Source: Anaerolineae bacterium (lineage in GTDB: Bacteria; Chloroflexota; Anaerolineae; Anaerolineales; Anaerolineaceae). Taken from it: DNA of 64,000 bases. The stretch covers positions 62,001 through 126,000 of the forward strand of contig JABLXC010000023.1 in NCBI GenBank assembly GCA_013178185.1, read 5' to 3'. The notes under the pieces were generated by a model. It saw only the letters and a list, made by a program, of their open reading frames with translations. It searched no databases and was not told the DNA's origin. Shown one piece after another: positions 8,801 to 16,742 of the stretch. A program made the translations under genes and the position numbers. The stretch's first letter is position 1. Every line of letters begins with the position of its first letter.

Positions 8801-10537
8801 ATGGACTTTATTATGGAAACCGGCGCCTCTGACTCCGTTGCTTTTTCCGCTATTCACCAACAACTGGTTCACCTGGGTGGAATTGTAGGGCAAATCCAGT
8901 CATTTTTACAAAGTAAACGACCAGCGGTGCTCCCTCCAATGGTCTATGAAGGGATAACGCAGATCGTGAATGGGGTGGATCAGCTTGGAAGGAACCTTGT
9001 CGCGCTGGAAGATGAGACGCGCAGCCTGAGGGCGCTAGCGTATATGGGTGGGGTGGTTAATTCCTCTCTCAATCTGGATGTGGTGCTTCAGATTGTGATG
9101 GATACTATCATCCGATTAACAGGCGCTGAACGTGCCTTTCTTATGCTGCGGAATGAACAGGGTGAACTTGCCATCCGCGTTGGACGGAACTGGGAGCAGG
9201 AAACGCTCGATTCGGCTGAACTGGCTATCAGCCGGACGGTGATTTACCGGGTTGCCGATGAAGGGCAACCTGTGCTCACCACAAACGCGCAAGAAGACCC
9301 TCGTTTTACCGGTCAGGAGAGCATTGCTGCCCATAACCTCCGGTCGATTCTATGCGTGCCCCTAAAGGTGCGCGACCAGGTTACTGGCGTAATTTATACA
9401 GATAATCGAATCCGGAGCGGGTTATTTACCCATAAAGAACTTGACCTGTTGACTGGTTTTTCTAATCAGGCGGCGGTTGCTATTGAAAACGCTCGTCTTT
9501 ACGATTCTGTACTGCACACATTGGCCGAGGTGACCGAATTAAAAAATTTGATGGACAACGTTTTCTCGTCAATGGCGAGCGGCGTCTTGACGGCCGATAT
9601 TCAAGAGAGGATCCTGTTATGTAACCAGGCTGCTGAACGAATCCTTGGGATGGTATCGAAAGACGTAGTAGGAAAAGACATCAGCCAGGTTTTTCCACCA
9701 TTAACTCCGGTCATCCAGCCATTCTTCGATCAGTTGCTGCACAGTGATGAACCTGTCGTAGGGCTTGAAGCTAGCCCTGAATTACAAAATAAAGGCCAGG
9801 TCGATTTACGGCTAAGCCTAGCGCCCTTGAAAGATGCCCATAAAAAAACGCAAGGGGTGGCCATTGTCTTGGAAGACCTGACAGAGAAAAAACGCCTGGA
9901 AGCGCAACGGCGCATGTTCGAAAAAATGGTATCGCCTGCTGTCATCGAACATCTTGATCCAGATAGGCTTCACCTGGGGGGCGGTAAAAAAGAGATCACC
10001 ACCTTATTTGCCGATCTGAGGGGATTTACAAGCTTTTGTGAACTGGTAGAGCCTGAAGAACTGGTGGCTGTTTTGAATAAGTATCTGGCGGCGGCTGCGG
10101 AAGCAGTGTTGAATGAGGGTGGGACGATTGATAAATTTCTGGGGGACGCAGTGATGTCCTGGTTCAATGCACCTGTCTCACAACCCGACCATGCTTTTAG
10201 AGCGGTGCGCTCTGCGCTTTTGCTTAGGTCGGCTGTTGAGGATCTGCACCGCGATATTCCACCAGCGTGGAGGATGTCGTTTGCGGTGGGGATTCACGTT
10301 GGTGAGGCCGTTTTGGGTTTGGTTGGGACTGACAAACGGATGGAATACACGGCTATTGGCGATTGCGTCAACACAGCAAAACGCATCCAGGAGAATGCGC
10401 TGCCAGGTCAAATTTTGATCAGCGCCCAGGTCTATCGCGAAGTGAAAGATTGGATTGTTGCGGAGCTTGTAGAGCCGATTCTCGCAAAGGGAAAACGCCA
10501 CCCGGTTCAGGTGTATGAGGTTTACGGGCTGCGATGA
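8801..10537 (+). CDS. GAF-PAS class III adenylate/guanylate cyclase
   Basis: 578 aa, no signal peptide. Seen: an N-terminal helical region, a GAF domain about residues 80-235 (RAFLMLRNEQGELAIRVG, VPLKVRDQVTGVIYTDN, NQAAVAIENARLY), a PAS domain about 250-368 (VLTADIQERILLCNQAAERILG), and a class III cyclase domain about 396-578. Metal ligands Asp405 (FADLRGFT) and Asp449 (FLGDAVMSW) are present, as is the YTAIGDCVNTAKR block. The enzyme should make cAMP (or cGMP) in response to a ligand or redox signal sensed by GAF/PAS. Substrate choice cannot be fixed by eye. No cyclic-nucleotide effector is encoded nearby. Confidence 0.92.
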   Translation: MDFIMETGASDSVAFSAIHQQLVHLGGIVGQIQSFLQSKRPAVLPPMVYEGITQIVNGVDQLGRNLVALEDETRSLRALAYMGGVVNSSLNLDVVLQIVMDTIIRLTGAERAFLMLRNEQGELAIRVGRNWEQETLDSAELAISRTVIYRVADEGQPVLTTNAQEDPRFTGQESIAAHNLRSILCVPLKVRDQVTGVIYTDNRIRSGLFTHKELDLLTGFSNQAAVAIENARLYDSVLHTLAEVTELKNLMDNVFSSMASGVLTADIQERILLCNQAAERILGMVSKDVVGKDISQVFPPLTPVIQPFFDQLLHSDEPVVGLEASPELQNKGQVDLRLSLAPLKDAHKKTQGVAIVLEDLTEKKRLEAQRRMFEKMVSPAVIEHLDPDRLHLGGGKKEITTLFADLRGFTSFCELVEPEELVAVLNKYLAAAAEAVLNEGGTIDKFLGDAVMSWFNAPVSQPDHAFRAVRSALLLRSAVEDLHRDIPPAWRMSFAVGIHVGEAVLGLVGTDKRMEYTAIGDCVNTAKRIQENALPGQILISAQVYREVKDWIVAELVEPILAKGKRHPVQVYEVYGLR

Positions 10538-10541
10538 TTAT

Positions 10542-11576
10542 TTAGGGTGCTTTTGCCACAAGGTCACGAAGCGAGTCGAGCCTGGCTTGCGCTAAACCAG
10601 GCAGCGAATCAAGGGCGTAAAAGGGTCCTGTGCCCTCGATGCTCAAAGAAGCTGAAATATTGCCATGGAGAGTTGCTTCAACCGCGTCGTATGTATTTGT
10701 GTAGCCGTATAAAAAGCCCCCACAGAAAGCGTCGCCAGCGCCAAGAGGGTTTACCACCCTTGCAATATAAGCTGGGATTGTCCAACGCTTTCGTGAGGCG
10801 TGTTCATACACCCATTGGCCTTTGGAGCGGCGCTTGATGACGACAATTTCGCAGCCATATCCTGCGATTGCTTCAGCCATTTCCCATGGATCGGCGCTGC
10901 GACCTTTAAAGAGGGACCTTAATTTGGTCTCGGATGTCAGAAATGCGGTTATGCCTTTGACCACAGATGGAACATCATCCCAGAAGGATGGCGACATGTA
11001 GTTTTCAGAAGGGTCAATGGTGATCGTGGTGATGTTACCTTGCCGGAGAGCGCCTGGCAATAATGCATGGGTCAGGTAGTCAATAGGACAAAGGTGTACG
11101 GCGCTGGCGTCAAAATAATCGTCAGGAATATCTTGTGGTCGTATAGTCAAAACATCCGGTGTTGTGCGGCTGTCCAGTTTCGCAACTGGAGGAGTATATC
11201 CTAAAAGGGCGTGGGGAAAAGGAATGTCAAGGCGAGCAAAATGCGAGATGGGGGAATCCAGGGACGGGTTGTCATCTTCTTGGAAAGCGCAGAAAAAACG
11301 CAAATCAATGCTTTCGGGTAAGATTTTTATTCCTCTGGTATCAAAGCCAGTTTTCCTGGCCAGTTCGATCCAATCGCGTGGATACTCTTCTCCTACCTTT
11401 GATACCAGCCCTCCCCCCTGGTTATCCCAAATAGCCAAGCCGCTGGCTGCATAGAGGAGATTTCCCCCAGGGCCATCAACGACTGGTTTCCCCGACAGTG
11501 GAATTACAAATTCTCGCTGAAGTTTTCCAATGATGATATTTCTCAGGATAGGGTTAACCACCTTTACCCCCTCCAT
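10542..11576 (-). CDS. PfkB family carbohydrate/nucleoside kinase
   Basis: 344 aa. Seen: an N-terminal GGNLLYAASGLA block and the C-terminal PfkB signature NPLGAGDAFCGGFLYGY, with the anion hole and catalytic Asp in GAGD. The family phosphorylates sugars or nucleosides; the substrate is not clear. The middle part is rather divergent. Start: ATG 11576 is possible, but GGAGGGGG at 11567-11574 is well placed for a GTG at 11561, so the shorter protein (MVNPILRN...) may be the real one. The stop faces the stop of the cyclase gene with a 4-bp gap (convergent). Confidence 0.85.
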   Translation of the reverse strand: MEGVKVVNPILRNIIIGKLQREFVIPLSGKPVVDGPGGNLLYAASGLAIWDNQGGGLVSKVGEEYPRDWIELARKTGFDTRGIKILPESIDLRFFCAFQEDDNPSLDSPISHFARLDIPFPHALLGYTPPVAKLDSRTTPDVLTIRPQDIPDDYFDASAVHLCPIDYLTHALLPGALRQGNITTITIDPSENYMSPSFWDDVPSVVKGITAFLTSETKLRSLFKGRSADPWEMAEAIAGYGCEIVVIKRRSKGQWVYEHASRKRWTIPAYIARVVNPLGAGDAFCGGFLYGYTNTYDAVEATLHGNISASLSIEGTGPFYALDSLPGLAQARLDSLRDLVAKAP

Positions 11577-11626
11577 GTGAATTTCTCGATTCGATCAATT
11601 TTTCCGAAATCGGTTCGAAAAGAATG

Positions 11627-11836
11627 TTATTTTCTCTCAGAAAACTCGGAGACTAGTTTAAGAACCCCTAGAAGACCTAAGCCAAGTTTGACGCCATCAC
11701 CGGCTGATAGTTTAGGTTGTTGTTCTCGTTGTTCGGCGCGCTGGATCAGAATATATGCTCCTAAAACACCGGCCGTAATTCCGATCAAAGCTCCAGCAAT
11801 GTAAGTTCTAGTTTTCCAGTTGCCTGTATTATTCAT
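11627..11836 (-). CDS. Small membrane protein, unknown
   Basis: 69 aa. Seen: one glycine-rich hydrophobic helix at about residues 12-32 (YIAGALIGITAGVLGAYILI), then a charged stretch and a second mildly hydrophobic part with GDGVKLGLGLLGVLKLV. It resembles short YtxH-type or phage-holin-like membrane proteins only in composition. It lies 10 nt after the 148-aa membrane protein on the same strand and upstream of the PfkB gene. No function can be given. Confidence 0.6.
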   Translation of the reverse strand: MNNTGNWKTRTYIAGALIGITAGVLGAYILIQRAEQREQQPKLSAGDGVKLGLGLLGVLKLVSEFSERK

Positions 11837-11846
11837 AAATAGATCC

Positions 11847-12293
11847 TTATGAGTAATGATCCCTTGGGTTTTTTAGGGACGAAAAGAAGCTGTGTAGACT
11901 TGCCTGGATAATTTTGGGCAAGAAAAAAGGCCTGACCATTCGGTCCGACCACTGGCGCACGAAAAATGCGGATTTGAGAGCATAGGAGCGCGCTATCAAC
12001 GAATAGATAGGTACAACCTGATACAATTTTGCCAGGCCATAAATCAAGACTGTTATTAATACCGCAAATATCCCCCCACCCAGCAAGATCGGGATGATGA
12101 GAATAATCATCGAGATGCCCGCCCAACGAGTTCCGAGCGCTGGCTCGTTGAATGTGCCAATGCTTGCCAGTACTCCTATGGCCAGTAGAATTGCTGCTGC
12201 CAGGATTAGAGGAAGGATGATTTGCCAGGTTGCCTGGCGTTTGTGTTGCTGGTAAGTAGAAAAGATTTCGGTGCTAGATCCCTTCTTTTTCAT
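11847..12293 (-). CDS. Membrane protein, unknown
   Basis: 148 aa. Seen: a basic N-terminus (MKKKGSS), a hydrophobic segment at about 24-45, a second near 55-90 that could form two helices, and an amphipathic C-terminus with several aromatic residues. The family is not recognised. It is first in a leftward group with the 69-aa membrane protein and the PfkB kinase. Confidence 0.6.
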   Translation of the reverse strand: MKKKGSSTEIFSTYQQHKRQATWQIILPLILAAAILLAIGVLASIGTFNEPALGTRWAGISMIILIIPILLGGGIFAVLITVLIYGLAKLYQVVPIYSLIARSYALKSAFFVRQWSDRMVRPFFLPKIIQASLHSFFSSLKNPRDHYS

Positions 12294-12615
12294 AATATTA
12301 TTTTAGCATGGAATGAGAAAGCTATTTGCAGTTTACAATAGGTGCAGTCGTAGATCATCTCAAACAATTTAGATTGAAAGGGAAAACATCCCGAGAAGTT
12401 GAACAACGGGCTACCTGTAGTCAAAAATGTAACACTGTTTCAAGCTGAGCATTCCTTGGCATCGCCATGCGTATTCGTCTTGATCCAGGCAGCGGGTTTA
12501 TCGGATGATTCAGCAGCAATCTTGACGGCTCGATCAGAGGGAGAAGCGGCGGTGCTTCGCCAGGAAGGGAGATCTCGACGACTTGTGTTCGTGCTGAATC
12601 CCAGCCGTTAATAAT

Positions 12616-12648
12616 TGCTACTTTTAGAAAAAGTATTGTATAATAACG
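12616..12648 (+). promoter_or_regulatory. Putative sigma-70 promoter
   Basis: TTGCTA, an 18-base spacer and TATAAT (about 12641-12646). Transcription would start near 12653 and run rightward into a region without an obvious gene, towards the hairpin before recX. Confidence 0.5.
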
Positions 12649-12670
12649 CTCTGGCATATCAAATTATTAT

Positions 12671-12844
12671 ATGCGTCACGGTGTTTGTGGCGGCCACGGA
12701 AACGAAAACGAGAATTTTGGGAAAATAAGCTGGGAAGGTTTCATCCCCATTTTGGGGTGTTCAATGGTTGACAACGGTTGTTCATTAGCCGAAATGTCGA
12801 AATCGTTCTTTAAAAGGACCATCTTCAAAATCCGTGCTGGATGA
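12671..12844 (+). CDS. Candidate small ORF (57 aa), unknown
   Basis: Reads from ATG 12671 to TGA 12842-12844. The product has three cysteines (C6, C30, C37), a Gly/His/Asn/Glu-rich start (MRHGVCGGHGNENENFG) and a basic, Phe-rich end (KSFFKRTIFKIRAG). No Shine-Dalgarno is seen; the ATG would lie about 18 bases after the predicted transcription start. It matches no family known to me. It may be chance. Confidence 0.25.
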   Translation: MRHGVCGGHGNENENFGKISWEGFIPILGCSMVDNGCSLAEMSKSFFKRTIFKIRAG

Positions 12845-13002
12845 TGAAAATGGTTTTGCCAGCGGAGTGGCTTATCGCATAGACTGGTTGGCTAAAAAAC
12901 GACAAACTTATTGAAGAATGATTTACACAGGTGTTCCTATTCTTTTACCTTTTTGTAGAATCTAGGAACATTTCCCAGCTATCTTATCCAATAAATGACT
13001 GG

Positions 13003-13038
13003 AAGCCGTGGCTATCAGCAATATAGCCACGGCTTTTT
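13003..13038 (+). terminator. Strong hairpin with T-run just before recX
   Basis: A 13-bp perfect stem (AAGCCGTGGCTAT with ATAGCCACGGCTT) and a 7-base loop, ending in TTTTT. It lies 12-47 bases before the recX start codon. Since the neighbouring upstream genes run the other way, it must end a rightward transcript that begins in the intergenic gap, or act as an attenuator for recX. Confidence 0.85.
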
Positions 13039-13049
13039 GGTGTTTTGGA

Positions 13050-13700
13050 ATGGAACAAAAGATAACCGCTATCAAGGCACAAAAAAAGAATCCGAACCGG
13101 GTGAATGTTTACCTGGATGGCGAATATGCATTTAGTCTGGCGCGCATCGTGGCTGCCTGGTTGCAAGTTGGACAAGTTATCTCTGACCAAAAAATCGAAG
13201 CGCTCAAAAAGCAAGATGGGGAGGAGAAAGCCTTCCAGAGGGCGTTGTTAATGACGGGGCATCGCCCAAGAAGCGAGCAGGAAGTTCGTAAGAAACTTGA
13301 GGGGCTTGGGTATTCTGGCGAGTTAATTGAACGGGTTCTGGCACGGCTACGCCAGGCGGAAATCTTGAATGATGAGAGGTTCGCACGCGAGTGGATTGAG
13401 AATCGCAGTGTTTTTCGCCCTAGATCAAGGTGGATGATGGCAACAGAGCTGCGGTATAAGGGAATACCCGAAGAGGTGATTCAGAAAACTGTCGAGGAGG
13501 GCGAGGAGGACGAAAAACTGGCGTATGACGCTGCCCGAAAACGTGTGTATCGACTGGGAAATCTGAGCTGGGAAGAGTTTAGAAAAAAAATGTCAGATTA
13601 TTTGGGACGACGCGGTTTTACTTATGAAACGATATCCAATGTTGTACGCCAGGTTTGGTCGGAATTTCAGACCGAAAAGGCGGCAAATTTGCACGAGTGA
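13050..13700 (+). CDS. recX: Regulatory protein RecX
   Basis: 216 aa from ATG 13050 (MEQKITAIKAQK). The ORF is open back to 13008, but that part encodes the terminator hairpin and is not RecX-like, so the shorter start is chosen; the RBS is weak. Seen: three-helix RecX repeats with the block RAL-MTGHRPRSEQEVRKKL, the LRQAEILNDERFAREWIENR motif and a C-terminal YLGRRGFTYETISNVV repeat. RecX binds RecA filaments and limits or modulates strand exchange. recA is not in the window. The gene is followed 9 bases later by rny and is probably co-transcribed. Confidence 0.9.
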   Translation: MEQKITAIKAQKKNPNRVNVYLDGEYAFSLARIVAAWLQVGQVISDQKIEALKKQDGEEKAFQRALLMTGHRPRSEQEVRKKLEGLGYSGELIERVLARLRQAEILNDERFAREWIENRSVFRPRSRWMMATELRYKGIPEEVIQKTVEEGEEDEKLAYDAARKRVYRLGNLSWEEFRKKMSDYLGRRGFTYETISNVVRQVWSEFQTEKAANLHE

Positions 13701-13709
13701 GGTCGAAAT

Positions 13710-15245
13710 ATGCCAAGAGAAGGGTTGATGATTGGACTGCTGATATTAGGTGATGTGCTAATCCTGGCGCTCGCGATCTTCTTAATCAGCCGCTACCTGT
13801 TGCGGCGGCAAGACCAAGAGCTAAAATCGAAGGCAGACACGATTTTGTTGGAAAGCAAAGAAAAAGCCAGGGTAATTGAGCTTGAGGCAAAAGATAATGC
13901 AATCAAAATATTGCGAGAAGCCGAGAATGAAGTTGTAAGAAAAAGGAATGAAATTTCAAGGGAGGAGGATCGCCTTCAAAAGAGGCGGATGGAACTTGAT
14001 CACCGGGTCGAACGATTGGAGCAACGCGAAGGGAATCTTAATAAACGACAGAGCGCCTTGGATCGCAGGGCGAATGAAGTGGAAAAAATGGCGCTCCAGC
14101 AAATGGAAGAGTTGCAGCGAATTGCACAGATGACCGTTGAAGAAGCTCGTGCGGAGCTGCTCCAGATGGCCGAAAAAGAGGCGCGCAACGACATGGCGCG
14201 GATCATCCGGCAGATCGAGGCAGAAGCCAGGTTGGACGGTGAAAAGCGGGCGCGAGAAATTATCGCAGACGCCATTCAAAGGGTTGCCTCGGATCACGTT
14301 GCAGAGGTATCCACTTCCGTAGTGCCGCTGCCTAATGAAGAGATGAAAGGCCGGATTGTAGGGCGAAATGGCCGCAATATCCGGGCATTTGAACAGGCTG
14401 CTGGCGTCGATGTGATCGTTGACGACACCCCTGAATCGGTGACCATTTCTTGTTTCGATCCGGTCCGCCGTGAGGTGGCGCGACGCGGTCTGGAACGCTT
14501 GATCCTGGATGGCCGTATTCACCCTGCTCATATCGAAAAAATCCTTTCAGAGGAACAGGCAGAAGTAGAAAAGGTGATTATCGAAGCAGGAGAACAGGCG
14601 GCTTTTGACGCAGGCGTGGTAGGGCTTCACCCAGAAATTACCAAAGTTCTTGGACGGTTAAGGTTCAGGACTTCTTATGGACAGAATCAATTGGCTCATG
14701 CGGTTGAGGTAGCCAAGCTGGCAGCGATCATCGCGGCGGAACTCAACGCAGATGTAGATATCGCGCGAGCAGGGGCCTTACTGCACGATATCGGGAAGGC
14801 ATTAGACCATAACATAGAAGGAACCCATGCCATGATTGGCGCCGAATTTGCTGCCCGATATGGCGTTAACCCGAGGGTTGTCAATATCATCGCGTCTCAC
14901 CATCACGAAGTTGAGCAAGAGAGCGTTGAGGCCGTGATTGTTGAGGCTGCAGATGCGATTTCCGGCGCCAGGCCAGGGGCAAGGCGGGAAGATCTTGAGC
15001 AATATATCAAGCGTTTGCGCGCTTTGGAAGAGGTGGCCAATTCCCATAAAGGTGTATTGCAGAGTTACGCAATTCAGGCTGGGCGAGAAGTCCGCATCAT
15101 TGTACGCCCTGAAGAAATTGATGACCTGGCCGCTACCCGGCTGGCGCGAGACGTGGCGCGAAAGATCGAAGATACCATGCAGTATCCAGGGCAAATTAAA
15201 GTTACTGTGATTCGAGAAACAAGAGCGACCGAATTCGCTAAATAA
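13710..15245 (+). CDS. rny: Ribonuclease Y
   Basis: 511 aa. Seen: an N-terminal membrane anchor (about residues 5-28), a long Glu/Arg/Lys-rich coiled coil (about 30-190), a KH domain starting with MKGRIVGRNGRNIRAFE near 211, and an HD domain with HAVEVAKLAA and LLHDIGKALDH near 355-365. The C-terminal part (IKVTVIRETRA) is typical. RNase Y is a membrane-bound endoribonuclease that begins mRNA decay. Length and domain order match the family exactly. A terminator follows at 15266. Confidence 0.97.
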   Translation: MPREGLMIGLLILGDVLILALAIFLISRYLLRRQDQELKSKADTILLESKEKARVIELEAKDNAIKILREAENEVVRKRNEISREEDRLQKRRMELDHRVERLEQREGNLNKRQSALDRRANEVEKMALQQMEELQRIAQMTVEEARAELLQMAEKEARNDMARIIRQIEAEARLDGEKRAREIIADAIQRVASDHVAEVSTSVVPLPNEEMKGRIVGRNGRNIRAFEQAAGVDVIVDDTPESVTISCFDPVRREVARRGLERLILDGRIHPAHIEKILSEEQAEVEKVIIEAGEQAAFDAGVVGLHPEITKVLGRLRFRTSYGQNQLAHAVEVAKLAAIIAAELNADVDIARAGALLHDIGKALDHNIEGTHAMIGAEFAARYGVNPRVVNIIASHHHEVEQESVEAVIVEAADAISGARPGARREDLEQYIKRLRALEEVANSHKGVLQSYAIQAGREVRIIVRPEEIDDLAATRLARDVARKIEDTMQYPGQIKVTVIRETRATEFAK

Positions 15246-15265
15246 GCTTCAGCGAATTTATATGG

Positions 15266-15297
15266 ACACCCAGCTTTTTGTAGGAAGCTGGGTGTTT
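15266..15297 (+). terminator. Terminator of recX-rny
   Basis: A perfect 11-bp stem (ACACCCAGCTT with AAGCTGGGTGT), an 8-base loop, then TT. The T-run is short, but the stem on the other strand is preceded by A-rich bases, so it may serve both converging transcripts. Confidence 0.7.
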
Positions 15298-15301
15298 CGC
15301 G

Positions 15302-15934
15302 TTAGTAGGCTGATAAACCTTCCCTTTCTTCTTCGACGGTGGTATCTGAACCATGTCCAGGGAGCAACCTGGTCTCTGGAGGCAACGTAAAGATTTGTGT
15401 TTGGATGCTGTTAACCAGTTCGGCAAAACTGCCGCCCGGCAAGTCGGTTCGGCCGATCCCATTTTGGAAAATCAGATCGCCGCAAAAAACAAGGCGCTCT
15501 GATGCCGAGTAGAAAACTACATGGCCGGGGGTATGGCCAGGGGTGTGACGAACTTCGAAGGTGTTCGCACCGATTTGAAGCAACTGGCCGTGTTCGAAAA
15601 ACGATGTTGGCGTAGGGCCAGGAGCGATCGTTAGGCCAAACTCGTCGGCGCCACCGTTTTGCTGGTAGAGCTTTAAATCTTTTGGATGAATGTTAATGGG
15701 GATTGAGGAGTCTGGCGAACTGACAAGCTCAGCGACTCCCGCGATGTGATCAAAATGAGCGTGCGTCAGCCAGATAGCAGTGATTTGCAGCCCCATTCTG
15801 ACAGCTTCATTCATGATCAACTTACTACCGAAAGAAGGGTCGATAACAACGCCCTGATTGATTTGAGGGTCATAAATGAGATAGGAGTTATTGCCCATTG
15901 GGCCGATCGAAAACACAGATACAGATAAAGTCAT
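15302..15934 (-). CDS. MBL-fold hydrolase (glyoxalase II-like)
   Basis: 210 aa. Seen: the zinc motif THAHFDH at residues 57-63, then HTPGHTPGHVVF, the CGDLIFQNGIGRTDLPGG loop and the final LLPGHGSDTTVEEE histidine motif. These complete a two-metal site of the hydroxyacylglutathione hydrolase-like group. The protein is short for GloB and lacks the C-terminal glutathione-binding part, so the substrate is open; many such proteins are unspecific thioesterases. The first codon overlaps the end of the alpha/beta hydrolase gene by 4 bases (operon). Confidence 0.9.
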   Translation of the reverse strand: MTLSVSVFSIGPMGNNSYLIYDPQINQGVVIDPSFGSKLIMNEAVRMGLQITAIWLTHAHFDHIAGVAELVSSPDSSIPINIHPKDLKLYQQNGGADEFGLTIAPGPTPTSFFEHGQLLQIGANTFEVRHTPGHTPGHVVFYSASERLVFCGDLIFQNGIGRTDLPGGSFAELVNSIQTQIFTLPPETRLLPGHGSDTTVEEEREGLSAY

Positions 15935-16710
15935 TGAGGCTCGCTTTCTTTGCTCAGGATTCGATTAATGAAGTTCTCGGCAGCTTGATAGACTTGAAGA
16001 CGCGGCGGTTCTCTGGTGATCACGTGGCCGGAGTTTTCTAACCACATCATCTCCTTTATGGGGCTGGCGACATGATCAAAAATGAATTTCATGCTTTCCT
16101 TAGGGATAGTGACGTCCTGGCGTGATTGCATGAGTAAGACAGGAGTGTTTATTTGAGGAAGTGAGGAGCGCATTTCTGCTAATAGATCCAGCAATTCCGG
16201 TATGCAGGGCGTCGGATATTTAGGGTATGAAACGTGGTCCTGGATATTGTTCAAATCATGCCAGTCTGAGGGGCCTTTAGGGACTTCTGGTACCAGATAT
16301 TTCAAAATGGGCAACAACCTGAGGCGCGGGTCTGTGGGCAAAGCGTGGGGGGTTGACATGGCAATGATGCCATCAAGCGGGTAGCGAGCTGCGGCCAGCA
16401 ATGTGAGCGCGCCTCCCATAGATAAGCCCATCATAAAAACATGGTCGCAATTGTTTCTTAGTAGATGGATGCTATCTTCTACAGAGGCTAGCCAATCCCA
16501 CCACTTTGTTCGAACCATATCGGCTGGTTGTGTAGCATGGCCTGTTAACCGAACACCGAGCACGGTCCGCCCAAGATTGGCAAAATATTCTCCCATCCAG
16601 CGCATTTCCTTTGGAGTGCCGGTGAACCCGTGTACCAGGATGCACCCAACCGAATCGCCTTGAAACAAAAATGGTTCGGCGGTTGGGATAACCATCTGGT
16701 TTCTATCCAT
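15931..16710 (-). CDS. Alpha/beta hydrolase, monoacylglycerol lipase / carboxylesterase type
   Basis: 259 aa. Seen: the oxyanion-hole motif VHGFTGTP near 26-33, the nucleophile elbow GLSMGG with Ser97, an acid in QSRQDVTIP and a histidine in ENSGHVITREP. This is the Est30/YvaK carboxylesterase pattern, with a cap region in the middle. It would hydrolyse short or medium acyl esters in the cytosol. Gene order pepQ-like, esterase, MBL hydrolase on one strand suggests a small operon. Confidence 0.9.
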   Translation of the reverse strand: MDRNQMVIPTAEPFLFQGDSVGCILVHGFTGTPKEMRWMGEYFANLGRTVLGVRLTGHATQPADMVRTKWWDWLASVEDSIHLLRNNCDHVFMMGLSMGGALTLLAAARYPLDGIIAMSTPHALPTDPRLRLLPILKYLVPEVPKGPSDWHDLNNIQDHVSYPKYPTPCIPELLDLLAEMRSSLPQINTPVLLMQSRQDVTIPKESMKFIFDHVASPIKEMMWLENSGHVITREPPRLQVYQAAENFINRILSKESEPQ

Positions 16711-16742
16711 GTCTTTCTACCTCCGGTTGATTAGGGCTTCAG

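Larger units (their letters stand above)
12294..13002. other. 0.7 kb intergenic region with promoter and small ORF but no clear gene
   Basis: No recognised gene lies here. Two overlapping ORFs on opposite strands (about 12399-12611 plus, 12421-12657 minus) have no recognisable family and look incidental. The part from 12610 to 13038 carries a good promoter, a 57-codon ORF and a strong terminator, all on the plus strand (separate entries). It could be a small RNA gene or a short peptide gene. The sequence does not match tmRNA, RNase P RNA or SRP RNA hallmarks by eye. Confidence 0.5.

Noticed and set aside
12399-12657. Two overlapping ORFs of 70 and 78 codons on opposite strands
   Set aside because: Neither has a good start signal or a recognisable domain. 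The plus-strand one begins with TTG and no RBS.
12616-13038. tmRNA, RNase P RNA or SRP RNA in the gap before recX
   Set aside because: No tRNA-like 3' end with a tag ORF, no conserved RNase P core and no SRP tetraloop pattern are visible.
13008-13049. N-terminal extension of recX
   Set aside because: The bases encode the terminator hairpin, the peptide is not RecX-like, and ATG 13050 gives the usual RecX start.
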